From: UBA2421 sp002343075
GTDB taxonomy: Bacteria > Planctomycetota > Phycisphaerae > Tepidisphaerales > Tepidisphaeraceae
Assembly (NCBI GenBank): GCA_937982565.1
Contig: CALJLN010000010.1
Coordinates: forward strand, 124,001 to 188,000
Length of the DNA stretch: 64,000 nucleotides
Reading direction: 5' to 3'
Shown here: positions 9,373-17,773 of the stretch, in pieces
Layout: every line of letters begins with the position of its first letter
Position numbering within the stretch: position 1 is the first letter of the stretch
Position numbers and translations under genes: made by a program
The notes under the pieces: model-generated
The model's input: the letters and a program-made list of their open reading frames with translations, nothing else
The model's database searches: none
What the model was told of the DNA's origin: nothing

Positions 9373-10431
9373 ATGAGCTTGCTCAACGACATCCTCCGTG
9401 CCGCGGTGCAGAACAAGGCGTCTGATATTCACTTAAACGTCGGCCTGCCGCCGCTGATTCGGGTGAACACGGTTGTTACACCGACCGACTTCCCCGTCAT
9501 GACCAGTGAAGGCATCGAGCGACTCCTCCGCGAGATGCTGCCCGAGCACCGGTGGCCGCACTTCCAGGAACTGCGCGACGCCGACTTTTCCTATGAAATT
9601 CCCGGCGTGAGTCGATTCCGCGTCAACGCGCATTACCAGCGCAACACGATCGCCATCGCGCTTCGTACCATCAACGACAAGGTGCGAAAGATCGAAGAGC
9701 TGTTCCTCCCCGATATCGTTCACAAGCTCACCTATCTGCCACGCGGGCTGGTGCTGGTCACCGGGCCGACGGGTAGCGGAAAGAGCACCACGCTGGCCGC
9801 GATGGTCGATGCCATCAACCGGCGCGAGAGTGGACACATCATTACCGTGGAAGATCCGATCGAGTATGCGTTTCAATCGGCAAAGAGTTGTATCGAACAG
9901 CGAGAGATTGGCGCCGATGTGCCGACCTTCTCAAGCGGATTGCGCCACGCACTTCGACAAGACCCGGACGTGATCCTCGTGGGTGAAATGCGCGACTTGG
10001 AAACTACCAGCGCCGCCATCACTGCGGCCGAGACGGGGCACCTGGTTTTCAGCACACTTCACACCGTCAACGCGCCGCAGACGATTGAGCGCATCATCGA
10101 TATTTATCCGAGCGACCAGCAGAACCAGATTCGTTCCATGCTCGCGAACACACTGCAAGCCGTCATCAGCCAGACACTGTTCAAGCGACAGGACCAGCCG
10201 GGCATGATTCCCGCGCTCGAGATCATGCTCTGCACGCCAGCGGTGCGCAACTGCATTCGTGAGAACCGGATTTTTGAAATTCCCAACGTCATCGAGACCA
10301 GCCGCGCCATCGGCATGCAGACGCTGGATAGTTCGATCAAGCATCTGTACGTCAACGGTCATATCAGCAAGGAAGACGCGATCGCCCAGGCGGCGCATCC
10401 TGAGAAGCTGGATCGGGCGTTGGCGGCGTAG
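9373..10431 (+). CDS. pilT: Type IV pilus retraction ATPase PilT
   Basis: The 352-residue product has the PilT length and start (ASDIHLNVGLPPLIRVN). Walker A GPTGSGKSTT is near residue 131, Walker B DPDVILVGEMRD near 196, and the His box HLVFSTLHTVNA follows. The C-terminal retraction motif, usually AIRNLIRE, is present as AVRNCIRE. PilT disassembles pilin from the pilus base, so this locus encodes dynamic pili rather than only a secretion pseudopilus. Confidence 0.93.
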   Translation: MSLLNDILRAAVQNKASDIHLNVGLPPLIRVNTVVTPTDFPVMTSEGIERLLREMLPEHRWPHFQELRDADFSYEIPGVSRFRVNAHYQRNTIAIALRTINDKVRKIEELFLPDIVHKLTYLPRGLVLVTGPTGSGKSTTLAAMVDAINRRESGHIITVEDPIEYAFQSAKSCIEQREIGADVPTFSSGLRHALRQDPDVILVGEMRDLETTSAAITAAETGHLVFSTLHTVNAPQTIERIIDIYPSDQQNQIRSMLANTLQAVISQTLFKRQDQPGMIPALEIMLCTPAVRNCIRENRIFEIPNVIETSRAIGMQTLDSSIKHLYVNGHISKEDAIAQAAHPEKLDRALAA

Positions 10432-10512
10432 TGGAGAGCCAATGGCGAACGGCCGAAGGCCGATGGCGGATCACGCTATCAGCTCTTCGCTGCCAGCTTC
10501 TGGCTAAAAAAT

Positions 10513-11727
10513 ATGCCTACTTATCGCTACGAATCTAAGAACGCGCAAGGCAAGGTAACCGCCGGCGTGCTGGCGGCGGGAAACCTGAATGCCGCGGCGC
10601 AGACGCTCCGGCAGCGCGGCGAGATGATCCTTTCGCTCGCCCCCGGCGAGGAAAAGAACAAAAAGTCGGCTTTCAACGTCAGCCTTTCTCTCGGACCCAG
10701 CGCCAAGGACGTGCTCAACTTCACCAGCCAGCTCGCGGTGATGATTCGCGCCGGTATCAGCATTCGAGCGGCGATCGAGGGCATCCATGAACAGGTGGAG
10801 AACGTAAAGTTCAAAGCCATGCTCGCCCAGATCAAGAAAGACGTCGAATCGGGCAAAAACTTCTCCGACGCGCTGATGCGCTATCCCAAGGTCTTCAGCC
10901 CGCTTTACATCAACATGGTGAAAGCGTCTGAGCTTTCCGGCGGGTTCAGCCGGATGCTCGACCGTATCGCGACCTATCTACAGCAGCAGATCGAGACGGC
11001 GTCAATGGTGAAAGGGGCGATGATCTACCCCGGCATCATCGGCACGCTTGCCGTCGGCACAACCATCTTCCTGCTGACGTTCGTACTCCCGCGGTTTCTT
11101 GTGATTTTCAAAGGCAAGGAAGCGGCACTGCCGGCACCCACCAAGATGCTCATGGCACTGAGCGGCTTTATGGTGAACTACTGGTACATCATTCTTGCCG
11201 GGCTGGTCGCGGGCATCTGGGGCTTTATGCTCATGATCCGGACGGATTGGGGTCGGCTTTGGTGGGATAAGAGTAAATTGACGGTACCCCTGTTTAAGAA
11301 AATGTTCCGCGCGCTCTACATCAGCCGGGGGTTGCACACGATGGGGCAGTTGATTAACGCCGGCGTGCCGATGCTGGACACGCTCGCCATCACCGCCGAA
11401 ATCAGCGGCAACACGCTGTATAAGCGCATGTGGCGCGGCGTTTATACGTCGGTCAAGCAAGGGAAGAAGATCAGCCTGCCGCTGCAAAAATCGCAACTGC
11501 TCCCGCGCTCGGTGGTGCAGATGATCAGCGCGGGCGAAGAATCGGGCAAGCTCGGTGAAGTGCTGGACGAAGTATCCGACTTTTATGCGCGAGAACTCAA
11601 GAGCGTGATCAAAGCCGTCACCGCGATGATCGAGCCGCTGATGATCGTGCTGATGGGCAGCGTGGTCGGTTTCATTGCAATGAGCATCATCCTGCCGATC
11701 TTCAAGTTGAGCGCCATCGTGAAGTAA
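10513..11727 (+). CDS. pilC: Type IV pilus inner-membrane platform protein PilC/GspF
   Basis: The 404-residue product starts MPTYRYESKNAQGKVTAG, the usual PilC/GspF opening. It contains two GspF domains (about residues 68-190 and 272-394) separated by membrane helices near 170-200 and 220-240, and a third helix at the C-terminus (MIVLMGSVVGFIAMSIILPIF). The E-SG-F motif SELSGGFSRML and the later SAGEESGKLGEVL are characteristic. It is the membrane scaffold on which PilB and PilT act. The gene closes the pilus operon. Confidence 0.92.
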   Translation: MPTYRYESKNAQGKVTAGVLAAGNLNAAAQTLRQRGEMILSLAPGEEKNKKSAFNVSLSLGPSAKDVLNFTSQLAVMIRAGISIRAAIEGIHEQVENVKFKAMLAQIKKDVESGKNFSDALMRYPKVFSPLYINMVKASELSGGFSRMLDRIATYLQQQIETASMVKGAMIYPGIIGTLAVGTTIFLLTFVLPRFLVIFKGKEAALPAPTKMLMALSGFMVNYWYIILAGLVAGIWGFMLMIRTDWGRLWWDKSKLTVPLFKKMFRALYISRGLHTMGQLINAGVPMLDTLAITAEISGNTLYKRMWRGVYTSVKQGKKISLPLQKSQLLPRSVVQMISAGEESGKLGEVLDEVSDFYARELKSVIKAVTAMIEPLMIVLMGSVVGFIAMSIILPIFKLSAIVK

Positions 11728-11814
11728 TCGGTCGGCGTTGGGCAACGAGTTGTCGGTGGTTGGGGAATGGCAAAGTAGGCTTGTCATTCCGAAGAAGTTT
11801 CACGACTGAGACAC

Positions 11815-12261
11815 CTACGCAGCCACGAACGTCGGGTTGCACTTTTCCACCAGGCTCCGATAGCGCTGCTCCAACGGGTCGGATGACTTGTCGATATAGA
11901 GCGACGACGGCTCTCCGGGGGCATCGCAAGGCTCGGAAAATCCCACGATTGCCCGCCGGCGCCGCTTCGGGCCTGTGACGCCGATGGTGTAATCAAATCG
12001 GAATACATACAGGTAACGACGGTCGCGCCGGCAATAGATTAGATCGGTGATGAGCGGATCGGCCGGGGCGACCACGGGGAACCGCCGCGCGACCGTCGCT
12101 GCGAGGTCAAACCGATCGTTGGCGGCGAAGTGCATCTCCAGCGCCGCGGCCATCGCGCGGAGCCGTCTGTGCCGGCGAAAATCGGCCACGGCATACCCGC
12201 CGACCGCGAGTCCGGTCAGCAGCAAAACTGTGAAGAGCAGTGCGACGGGTGAAACTGTCAT
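11815..12261 (-). CDS. Small membrane-anchored protein of unknown function
   Basis: About 148 residues. I prefer the ATG at 12261, placed just before the membrane helix (SPVALLFTVLLLTGLAVGGYAV); an in-frame start at 12279 would overlap the upstream gene by 14 bp. The remainder is soluble and contains YRRDRRYLYVFRFDYTIG-like beta strands and a basic GPKRRRRAIVGF segment. The overlap or near contact with the gene at 12266-13480 suggests a two-gene operon. I do not recognise the family. Confidence 0.65.
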   Translation of the reverse strand: MTVSPVALLFTVLLLTGLAVGGYAVADFRRHRRLRAMAAALEMHFAANDRFDLAATVARRFPVVAPADPLITDLIYCRRDRRYLYVFRFDYTIGVTGPKRRRRAIVGFSEPCDAPGEPSSLYIDKSSDPLEQRYRSLVEKCNPTFVAA

Positions 12262-12265
12262 GCGC

Positions 12266-13480
12266 TCATTCCCCGGCATCGTCCGCTGGGAGGGTTGTCG
12301 GGCGGCTCGGTCGCCATTCGATGCTGTATTCCCCGGGGCTGATTTTGAGCGAACGGTCGATCCAACCCGTCAGCGCGCGGGCACGCGTGTCGGTGGTGCT
12401 TTGGAAGAGGGGTTGATAGTTGGGAATCTTCGGGTGATCAAACTCCGCAACCTCCGCGGGCAGGCTGTATTGCACGAGCAGCGACTTGGCCGAGTTGCCA
12501 CGATCGATCATGCGCAGCTCGGTCGCCCCGCCGAAAATGCCACCCGCGGGCACTTGCCTGTCGAGGTGCCTGGTGTAGCTGTTGAGAATATAGAAGTTGG
12601 TGTAGGTCGCATCATCGGTGGTTGCCGGACTGATGAGCCTGAAGCTCGCCATCGCCGAACCGTGGCACCCACTCGTGGCACACCCCGACAAGAGCACCGG
12701 CTGCACCATGCGCCTGAACTCGGCCAGCGCCGGCGGGTCGCTGAGAATCACCACGCCCCGCCGCTGGTCTGCGGTCGAATGGGGGTTGCTCAGAATCTGT
12801 CGCGCCTGCTCGACCTGATTCAGTGTGGCAAAAACCTCGTAACGCTGCTGAATCATCTCCGCATAGGATCGCGCCGCCTTGCTATCGACGCGCACCCGCA
12901 CGGGCGGGTCATCCGTGCGCCATTCGATCCTGCGGATCGACTGAATATCGTCGGTGGAAAGCGTCGTGCCGCGAAGCGGAGCAGCGTTGGCAGGCTCTGC
13001 TGACTCACTCGACCCATCCCGCGAGCCTTCGACGGCGGCCCTGGGCTCAGCGCGCGACTGTGCCTCCAACCGCCTTTGGCTTCGCACCACGGTTTGCAGT
13101 TCGACGGCGTCCTGGCTGTTGGGGTCGATGACCAGTGCCGCTTCAATCGCGTCGCGCGCCGCGACGTATTGCCGCTGGCTCATTGCCCATTTCGCCAGCG
13201 CCAGCCGCCCTTCGACATCGTCGGCATGCAATTCAGCCAGTCGGCGGGCAAATTCGTCATCAAACGTGCCGGTGTAATCCAAAGTCGCCACATCCCCCCG
13301 CGGGATGGTGGTGTGAACGCCCTTGATACTCACGATCAAGTCATCGCCGCGCTCGGTGACGTCGCCCTCGTAACGCGCGCCGCTGTGGGTGACCACCACG
13401 CCCGGCCGTGCGAACAGCAAGCTCGCCAGGCACGCCGTACCCGCCAGCGCGGCGATGGCAATTCGACGTCGAATATTCAT
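12266..13480 (-). CDS. Secreted TPR-like protein with a CX4CH haem-like motif
   Basis: The 404-residue product begins with a signal peptide (about residues 1-25) after a TAGGAG ribosome-binding site. A small beta domain (about 30-65) is followed by helical repeats (about 75-120) reminiscent of TPR, a Gln/Arg-rich linker and a C-terminal half with SGCATSGCHG. That motif is C-x4-C-H rather than the canonical c-type haem site C-x2-C-H. Planctomycete secreted cytochrome-like proteins often carry such sites, but haem attachment here is inferred. The coding strand is opposite to the pilus operon, and its end overlaps the next gene. Confidence 0.7.
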   Translation of the reverse strand: MNIRRRIAIAALAGTACLASLLFARPGVVVTHSGARYEGDVTERGDDLIVSIKGVHTTIPRGDVATLDYTGTFDDEFARRLAELHADDVEGRLALAKWAMSQRQYVAARDAIEAALVIDPNSQDAVELQTVVRSQRRLEAQSRAEPRAAVEGSRDGSSESAEPANAAPLRGTTLSTDDIQSIRRIEWRTDDPPVRVRVDSKAARSYAEMIQQRYEVFATLNQVEQARQILSNPHSTADQRRGVVILSDPPALAEFRRMVQPVLLSGCATSGCHGSAMASFRLISPATTDDATYTNFYILNSYTRHLDRQVPAGGIFGGATELRMIDRGNSAKSLLVQYSLPAEVAEFDHPKIPNYQPLFQSTTDTRARALTGWIDRSLKISPGEYSIEWRPSRPTTLPADDAGE

Positions 13481-13684
13481 GTGGACTCCTAATTTACCAA
13501 AGCACAGTCGTCACCGCACAACCGTCGCTGTCCCCAAAACTGTATGCCGCGGCGCGAAACCGGACAAGAATCGGGTTTTGCTTCGCCACCGAGGTTGATC
13601 TTGGGTGATTCTTCGCGGTGTCGTGCATATTTTTGTTGCCAATCGCTGCCGAATCTGGAAAGATTCAGACATCGAAAGGGAGCT

Positions 13685-14665
13685 ATGCGTTTCAAGATAA
13701 TTACTAACATTTTCATCGGTGGCACCATCGGGGCGTTGCCCATCTTGGCGGGCTTTGTGTCGCGGGGCTTCGCGGCGCCTGCATCTTTTCTGCTCGACAC
13801 GCCCGAGAGCAGGCTCACCATTTCAGGCTCGGTCAACGGCGCCCCGCTGCAGCAGCAAGGGCCGGGCAGTTTATCGACGACGTACTCGGGAAATTTCCTG
13901 ATCGACCTCTCTCCGAAGACGGTGCAGTTCATCGCCGGCGGGGTAGCCGATGCCAACACCAGCGGGAGTTGGGACCCGCTACCCAACGCCACCGCGGGCA
14001 CATCCCCCGCGGATTACGGCGCACAGGCTAACTTCGGCATTCTCGGCACCGCGCGATTTGCCGTACGAAACTTAATCGCCGACGGGTTCAGCGACTCGAT
14101 TCCCCTTTCCAGCGGGCTTACGTTTGATGCCAGCCTGGCAACTGTGTCGCTCGTCAACGGCGAAGTGGCCTACCGCTCAATTCTCGCGAGTGGTACCAGC
14201 ACGCTCATCGGCACGGGCAGCGGCGTGGCATCGGGCAACCTCGGCACGCTCACCATCGCGCGCAGCGTACCCGCGGCCACGGCAACGGCAACGATTCAAA
14301 TTCCCATTGCGGCGACGGTGATCGACGACATCGACCCCATCGGCACCGCTACCATCAACTTCGTCGGAAGCTTCCGCGGGACGGTCACCAGCATTGTGGG
14401 CGACACGAACTTCGATAAATCAGTCAACCTTGACGACTTCACGGCGCTGGCGTCATCGTTCGGCAACGACGGCAGTTGGCTCGCGGGCGATTTCACCGGC
14501 GACGGCACGGTAAACCTAGACGATTTTACGGGCCTGGCGGCCAACTTCGGCCAGACCGCCCCCGCCGAACGAAGCAGCGTGCCCGAACCCGCGGCCGCGG
14601 CGATCATCCTCGCGCTGGCCGGGCTACAGCACCGGCGCCCGCGCAAAGGCGCCCCGGTCGGGTAG
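13685..14665 (+). CDS. Secreted dockerin-like protein with PEP-CTERM sorting tail
   Basis: I place the start at 13685 behind the ribosome-binding site AAAGGGAG; the open frame extends upstream but without a signal. The 326-residue product has a signal peptide (about 1-32), a beta-rich body, and then a dockerin-like Ca-binding pair, DTNFDKSVNLDDFTALASSFG and DFTGDGTVNLDDFTGLAANFG (about residues 240-285). It ends with VPEPAAAAIILALAGL followed by basic residues, a PEP-CTERM exosortase tail. In this group the dockerin-like block commonly precedes the sorting tail on surface proteins. The function of the body is unknown. Confidence 0.82.
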   Translation: MRFKIITNIFIGGTIGALPILAGFVSRGFAAPASFLLDTPESRLTISGSVNGAPLQQQGPGSLSTTYSGNFLIDLSPKTVQFIAGGVADANTSGSWDPLPNATAGTSPADYGAQANFGILGTARFAVRNLIADGFSDSIPLSSGLTFDASLATVSLVNGEVAYRSILASGTSTLIGTGSGVASGNLGTLTIARSVPAATATATIQIPIAATVIDDIDPIGTATINFVGSFRGTVTSIVGDTNFDKSVNLDDFTALASSFGNDGSWLAGDFTGDGTVNLDDFTGLAANFGQTAPAERSSVPEPAAAAIILALAGLQHRRPRKGAPVG

Positions 14666-14766
14666 CCGCGCACAGATTCACGCAAGGCCTCGCAAATCTG
14701 CATCCCGAACCGCGTTGCCGTGTGGCCTGATTGGGACAATTTCTGCCCTCGATACCAAACTTTGGC

Positions 14767-14802
14767 TTGACATTCGCGGCGCGTTAGGGTAATGTACTCT
14801 AA
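14767..14802 (+). promoter_or_regulatory. lexA promoter with overlapping palindrome (candidate LexA operator)
   Basis: A -35 box TTGACA (14767-14772) and a -10 box TAATGT (14790-14795) are 17 bp apart, a near-ideal sigma-70 promoter. The palindrome TTAGGGTA-ATG-TACTCTAA (14784-14802, one mismatch between arms) covers the -10 box. LexA normally represses its own gene from such a site, so this is a plausible operator; it is neither the E. coli (CTGT-N8-ACAG) nor the Bacillus (GAAC-N4-GTTC) motif. Confidence 0.6.
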
Positions 14803-14872
14803 AACACGGGCCAAACCACGCACTCAGCGTTGGTGGAAGTCTCGGTGGAAGTGCTCATAGCCGGAGAACATT

Positions 14873-15484
14873 ATGAACCTCACCCCCCGCCAGCTTGATG
14901 TGATCGTCGCCATTCGCAACTTCCGTCATCTCAACGGCTATTCCCCCACCATGCAGGAATTGGCCGACCAACTCGGCACGAGCAAAGTGACTATTTTCGA
15001 GCATGTCGGTGCGTTGGAGAAGAAGCGCGCCCTCCGCCGGGATAAGCACAAGGCGCGGTCGCTTGAGATCGTGGCCGATGTCCTCCCCGATGAAGAGCGG
15101 CCGACCAAGTTGCCCCTGCTGGGCAACATCGCCGCGGGCTCACCCATTCTTGCAATTGAGAATCGGGAAGAGGTGGATCTTGAGACGCTTTTTCATAGCA
15201 AAAACGGCGTTTACGTCCTGCGCGTCCGCGGCGACAGCATGATTGAAGACCACCTCTGCGACGGCGACTATGTTGTCATCGAACGCCGTGAAAGCGCCAG
15301 AAATGGCGAACAGGTCGTCGCCCTGCTCGACTCCGGTGAAGCAACGCTCAAGCGCTTCTACAAAGAGAGCGGCAACCGCGTCCGCCTGCAGCCGGCCAAT
15401 TCGACGATGGAGCCGCGCGTTGTTCACGCCGACCAGGTAAAAGTGCAGGGTGTCGTCATCGGAGTGTTGCGGTCGTACAACTGA
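14873..15484 (+). CDS. lexA: LexA repressor
   Basis: The 203-residue product has an N-terminal winged helix (about residues 1-65) and a C-terminal S24 self-cleavage domain. The Ala88-Gly89 cleavage site lies in GNIAAGSPI, the nucleophile is Ser122 in RGDSMIED, and the general base is Lys160 in GEATLKRFY. RecA-stimulated autocleavage derepresses the SOS regulon. The recognition helix (LGTSKVTIFEHVGALEKK) differs from E. coli and Bacillus LexA, which fits an unusual operator. A strong promoter and palindrome lie about 80 bp upstream. No other SOS gene is adjacent. Confidence 0.93.
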   Translation: MNLTPRQLDVIVAIRNFRHLNGYSPTMQELADQLGTSKVTIFEHVGALEKKRALRRDKHKARSLEIVADVLPDEERPTKLPLLGNIAAGSPILAIENREEVDLETLFHSKNGVYVLRVRGDSMIEDHLCDGDYVVIERRESARNGEQVVALLDSGEATLKRFYKESGNRVRLQPANSTMEPRVVHADQVKVQGVVIGVLRSYN

Positions 15485-15526
15485 TTCACGTTTGATTGAT
15501 TCTCGTTCAATTGATTTTCGTTCAAT
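15482..15526. repeat. Three tandem 15-bp units after lexA
   Basis: Units 15482-15496, 15497-15511 and 15512-15526 follow the pattern TGATTnnCGTTCAAT; the second and third differ by one base and the first is more diverged. The first unit overlaps the lexA stop codon. The rest of the 423-bp gap to the next gene (15485-15907) shows no convincing gene, only scattered noncoding sequence. Confidence 0.6.
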
Positions 15527-15907
15527 CAAAGCTTCGTGTGATTCGGTTGGAGAAAACAGGAAGAAGAGCAGGAAGGTTAACCACCAAGGCACGAAGCACA
15601 CGAAGTTGTTCAAAGACCGGTGGATTGTGTGGCTAGCTCTTTACTTTGTCCCGCGGCAAAGGCGGAGCGTGGCAGGATTTTTGAGTCTGTTTGATGGCGT
15701 GGTTTTTGCATGCCATCCCGATCACTCTCATTTTTGGCGCCTTTGAGCCGTGGTGGTTTATCTGCAAGCGGCGAATGAACGCTGCATAACGGGATCTGAT
15801 AGCGCGCCTTCCCACCAAGACCTTGGTTTTTGTCGAGTTGCCCTGCCGTCGGGTTGCAATCTGCCTCTTCGTTTCTGTGCCCCTTCGTGTTCTAATCCGC
15901 GGCACAT

Positions 15908-16660
15908 ATGGCGATTCTAGAAATTCGGTTTCCCAGCCAGATTCTTGGCCGTGAAGTGGCGATGAATGCGATCGTCCCCGACAGCGGGAACGGGCCGTTT
16001 GCAACCTACTATCTGCTCCACGGAATGTATGACGACTACACCGGCTGGCTCCGGCGGTCGAAGATCGAGCTTTATGTACAGGGACTGCCGCTCATCGTCG
16101 TCATGCCCGATGGCCAACGAAGCATGTATACCAATGCCAACGAGGGATGGCGCTTCGCCGACCATATCATCGAAGAAGTCGTCGGCCAGACCGAGCGCCT
16201 GCTTCCAGCCAAGAAGACCCGCGGCGGGCGCGCTATTGGGGGACTCTCAATGGGCGGATATGGTGCCATGCGCCTGGCCCTCGGGTTTCCCGAGATGTTT
16301 GTCAGCGTTAACAGCCACTCCGGGGCGCTGATGCGCGGCACCAACGGCTGGCACACCAGGGACTACGCAGAAGAAATGAGCCGCATCTTCGGAAAACGGC
16401 CGTCCGGCAGCGATCATGACCTGGTGGCGCTCGTCGACCGCTGCCGCAAGTCGGGCAAAGGGCCTAAAATGCTGATCGACTGCGGCACGGAGGATTTTCT
16501 GCTCGAAGACAACCGCGAGTTTCACCGCGGGCTGGAGCACTGGGGCATTCCGCACGAATATCGCGAACACCCCGGCACCCACGACTGGTACTACTGGGAC
16601 ACCCACCTGCCCGAGGCGATCCAGTTTCATGCAGCAGCCCTTCGCCTGCGACGAAAATGA
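15908..16660 (+). CDS. Alpha/beta-hydrolase esterase of the esterase D/S-formylglutathione hydrolase type
   Basis: The 250-residue product has the nucleophile elbow GLSMGGYG (Ser near residue 117), the acid in DCGTEDFLLEDN and the catalytic His in HPGTHDWYYWD near the end, giving a Ser-Asp-His triad. The oxyanion segment YYLLHGMYDDYTGW is typical of tributyrin esterase/esterase D proteins. There is no signal peptide, so it is probably cytoplasmic. The exact substrate (short-chain acyl ester or S-formylglutathione) cannot be told from the sequence. Confidence 0.85.
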   Translation: MAILEIRFPSQILGREVAMNAIVPDSGNGPFATYYLLHGMYDDYTGWLRRSKIELYVQGLPLIVVMPDGQRSMYTNANEGWRFADHIIEEVVGQTERLLPAKKTRGGRAIGGLSMGGYGAMRLALGFPEMFVSVNSHSGALMRGTNGWHTRDYAEEMSRIFGKRPSGSDHDLVALVDRCRKSGKGPKMLIDCGTEDFLLEDNREFHRGLEHWGIPHEYREHPGTHDWYYWDTHLPEAIQFHAAALRLRRK

Positions 16661-16806
16661 GCCGCCCTTCCCCCGCACCGCGCCAACTCCGCCGAGCGAG
16701 TTTCGTCGCGCACCCGAAGTCGCGAGCATCTCCTCGCGCGAAACCCAATGCCCCATCGCCCACCGGGACCGCCGCGAGAACGCCCGCGGGCCCGTGGCCC
16801 CTCCCC

Positions 16807-16851
16807 CGCTGCGAAGCAGCGCCAGAGGTAAGCCTGGGGCGCAGCCCCAGG
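16807..16851 (+). repeat. REP-type element, copy A
   Basis: It contains two adjoining hairpins: CGCTGC-GAA-GCAGCG (16807-16821) and a 19-nt palindrome CCTGGGGC-n3-GCCCCAGG (16833-16851), separated by CAGAGGTAAG. It is the exact reverse orientation of copies B and C on the far side of the adjacent transposase gene. Confidence 0.75.
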
Positions 16852-16938
16852 TAGGTAAGCCCCACGCCCCGCCGCGGAAACGCCATCTCGGCGGCGCTAA
16901 AGCCCCAATGGGGCGAAAGAAGTCTGCAACGACGCGGC

Positions 16939-17391
16939 TCAATCCCAGACATATTGCGCGTCGTACACCACTCGATGCCGCGTCAAAAACGCGACGAACT
17001 CTTCTTGAAACGAGAGCTTTGCGTGATGCTGCCGCTGAAGATCGATGTAACTCCGGACACTGTCCATGCTCGACTCGCTTACGCTAAAGGCGCCGTATCC
17101 GCGTTGCCACCCGAACTCTCTATGTTGCGAGCCCAGCCCATGCACCTATTTAGATGAATTGGACTTCACGCGCCCGATCAGATCCGAGACGCTGATTTTC
17201 GGCGCGACAGAGATGAGCAGATGTACATGGTCGTCCATGCCGTTGATGGTGTGCGCGATGCAGCCAAGTTCGCGCGCAATGCCTCCCATGTAAGCATGCA
17301 GCCGCGGGGCAAGGTCTGCGCTGATCGTCGGCTGACGGAGTTTGGTCGAGAAAATGACGTGCAAGTGGATGGCAGCGAGCGACTGCGGCAT
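16939..17391 (-). pseudogene. REP-associated/IS200-like tyrosine transposase with an in-frame amber stop
   Basis: A continuous 150-codon frame encodes a Y1-type HUH transposase. It is split only by a TAG at 17146-17148 (codon 82). The N-terminal half begins MPQSLAAIHLHVIFSTK and holds the HUH motif in MDDHVHLLI (His55, His57). The C-terminal half has WQRGYGAFSVSES and the catalytic Tyr115 in SYIDLQRQHH. In relatives this site, following SNSSK, is a Trp (SSKW), so one TGG-to-TAG change explains the stop. All catalytic residues remain. It is flanked by REP-type repeats, as domesticated REP transposases (RAYTs) are. It is most simply a recent pseudogene; readthrough is possible but unproven. Confidence 0.85.
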
Positions 17392-17472
17392 GGGGTGGCA
17401 TTATGTCGATCTCGGGATTCTTTCGCACCTTTGGTGCTGAATGACGCATAGCGGGGGAATGCTCAAAGGAGT

Positions 17473-17517
17473 CCTGGGGCTGCGCCCCAGGCTTACCTCT
17501 TGCGCTGCTTCGCAGCG
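17473..17517 (-). repeat. REP-type element, copy B
   Basis: The hairpin 17473-17491 (CCTGGGGC-TGC-GCCCCAGG) is followed by CTTACCTCTTG and a second hairpin CGCTGC-TTC-GCAGCG (17503-17517). It is the inverted counterpart of copy A across the transposase gene, 82 bp upstream of that gene's start. Confidence 0.75.
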
Positions 17518-17573
17518 GGGAGCGCCGCAATTCCATTGCCTGGCGCTGCTTAGCGGCGGGAAGGGGCCTTAGT

Positions 17574-17618
17574 CCTGGGGCTGCGCCCCAGGCTTACCTC
17601 TTTCGCTGCTTCGCACTG
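17574..17618 (-). repeat. REP-type element, copy C
   Basis: It repeats copy B about 100 bp further on: the identical 19-nt hairpin (17574-17592), the spacer CTTACCTCTTT and a degraded second hairpin (CGCTGCTTCGCACTG). A further partial hairpin, CGCTGCTTAGCGGCG, lies between B and C near 17544. Apart from these elements the 17392-17773 gap holds no gene I can support. Confidence 0.7.
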
Positions 17619-17773
17619 AAAAACGCCTCGGCCATTGCCGCGGCCGCTGATTCGAGACGGGCATCATCGCAGCCGCGCGGCGGGTTGGCGGTTTCTCTAT
17701 GCCCCAGCAGCCACGCGGGGCGTGGCTGCACGGGGCGGGTTGATTGTGCGGTCGAAAAGCGTCCTACCAGACC

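Noticed and set aside
16629..17087. Plus-strand frame through the REP and transposase region
   Set aside because: It reads across palindromic repeats and the antisense of the transposase; the transposase motifs are on the minus strand.
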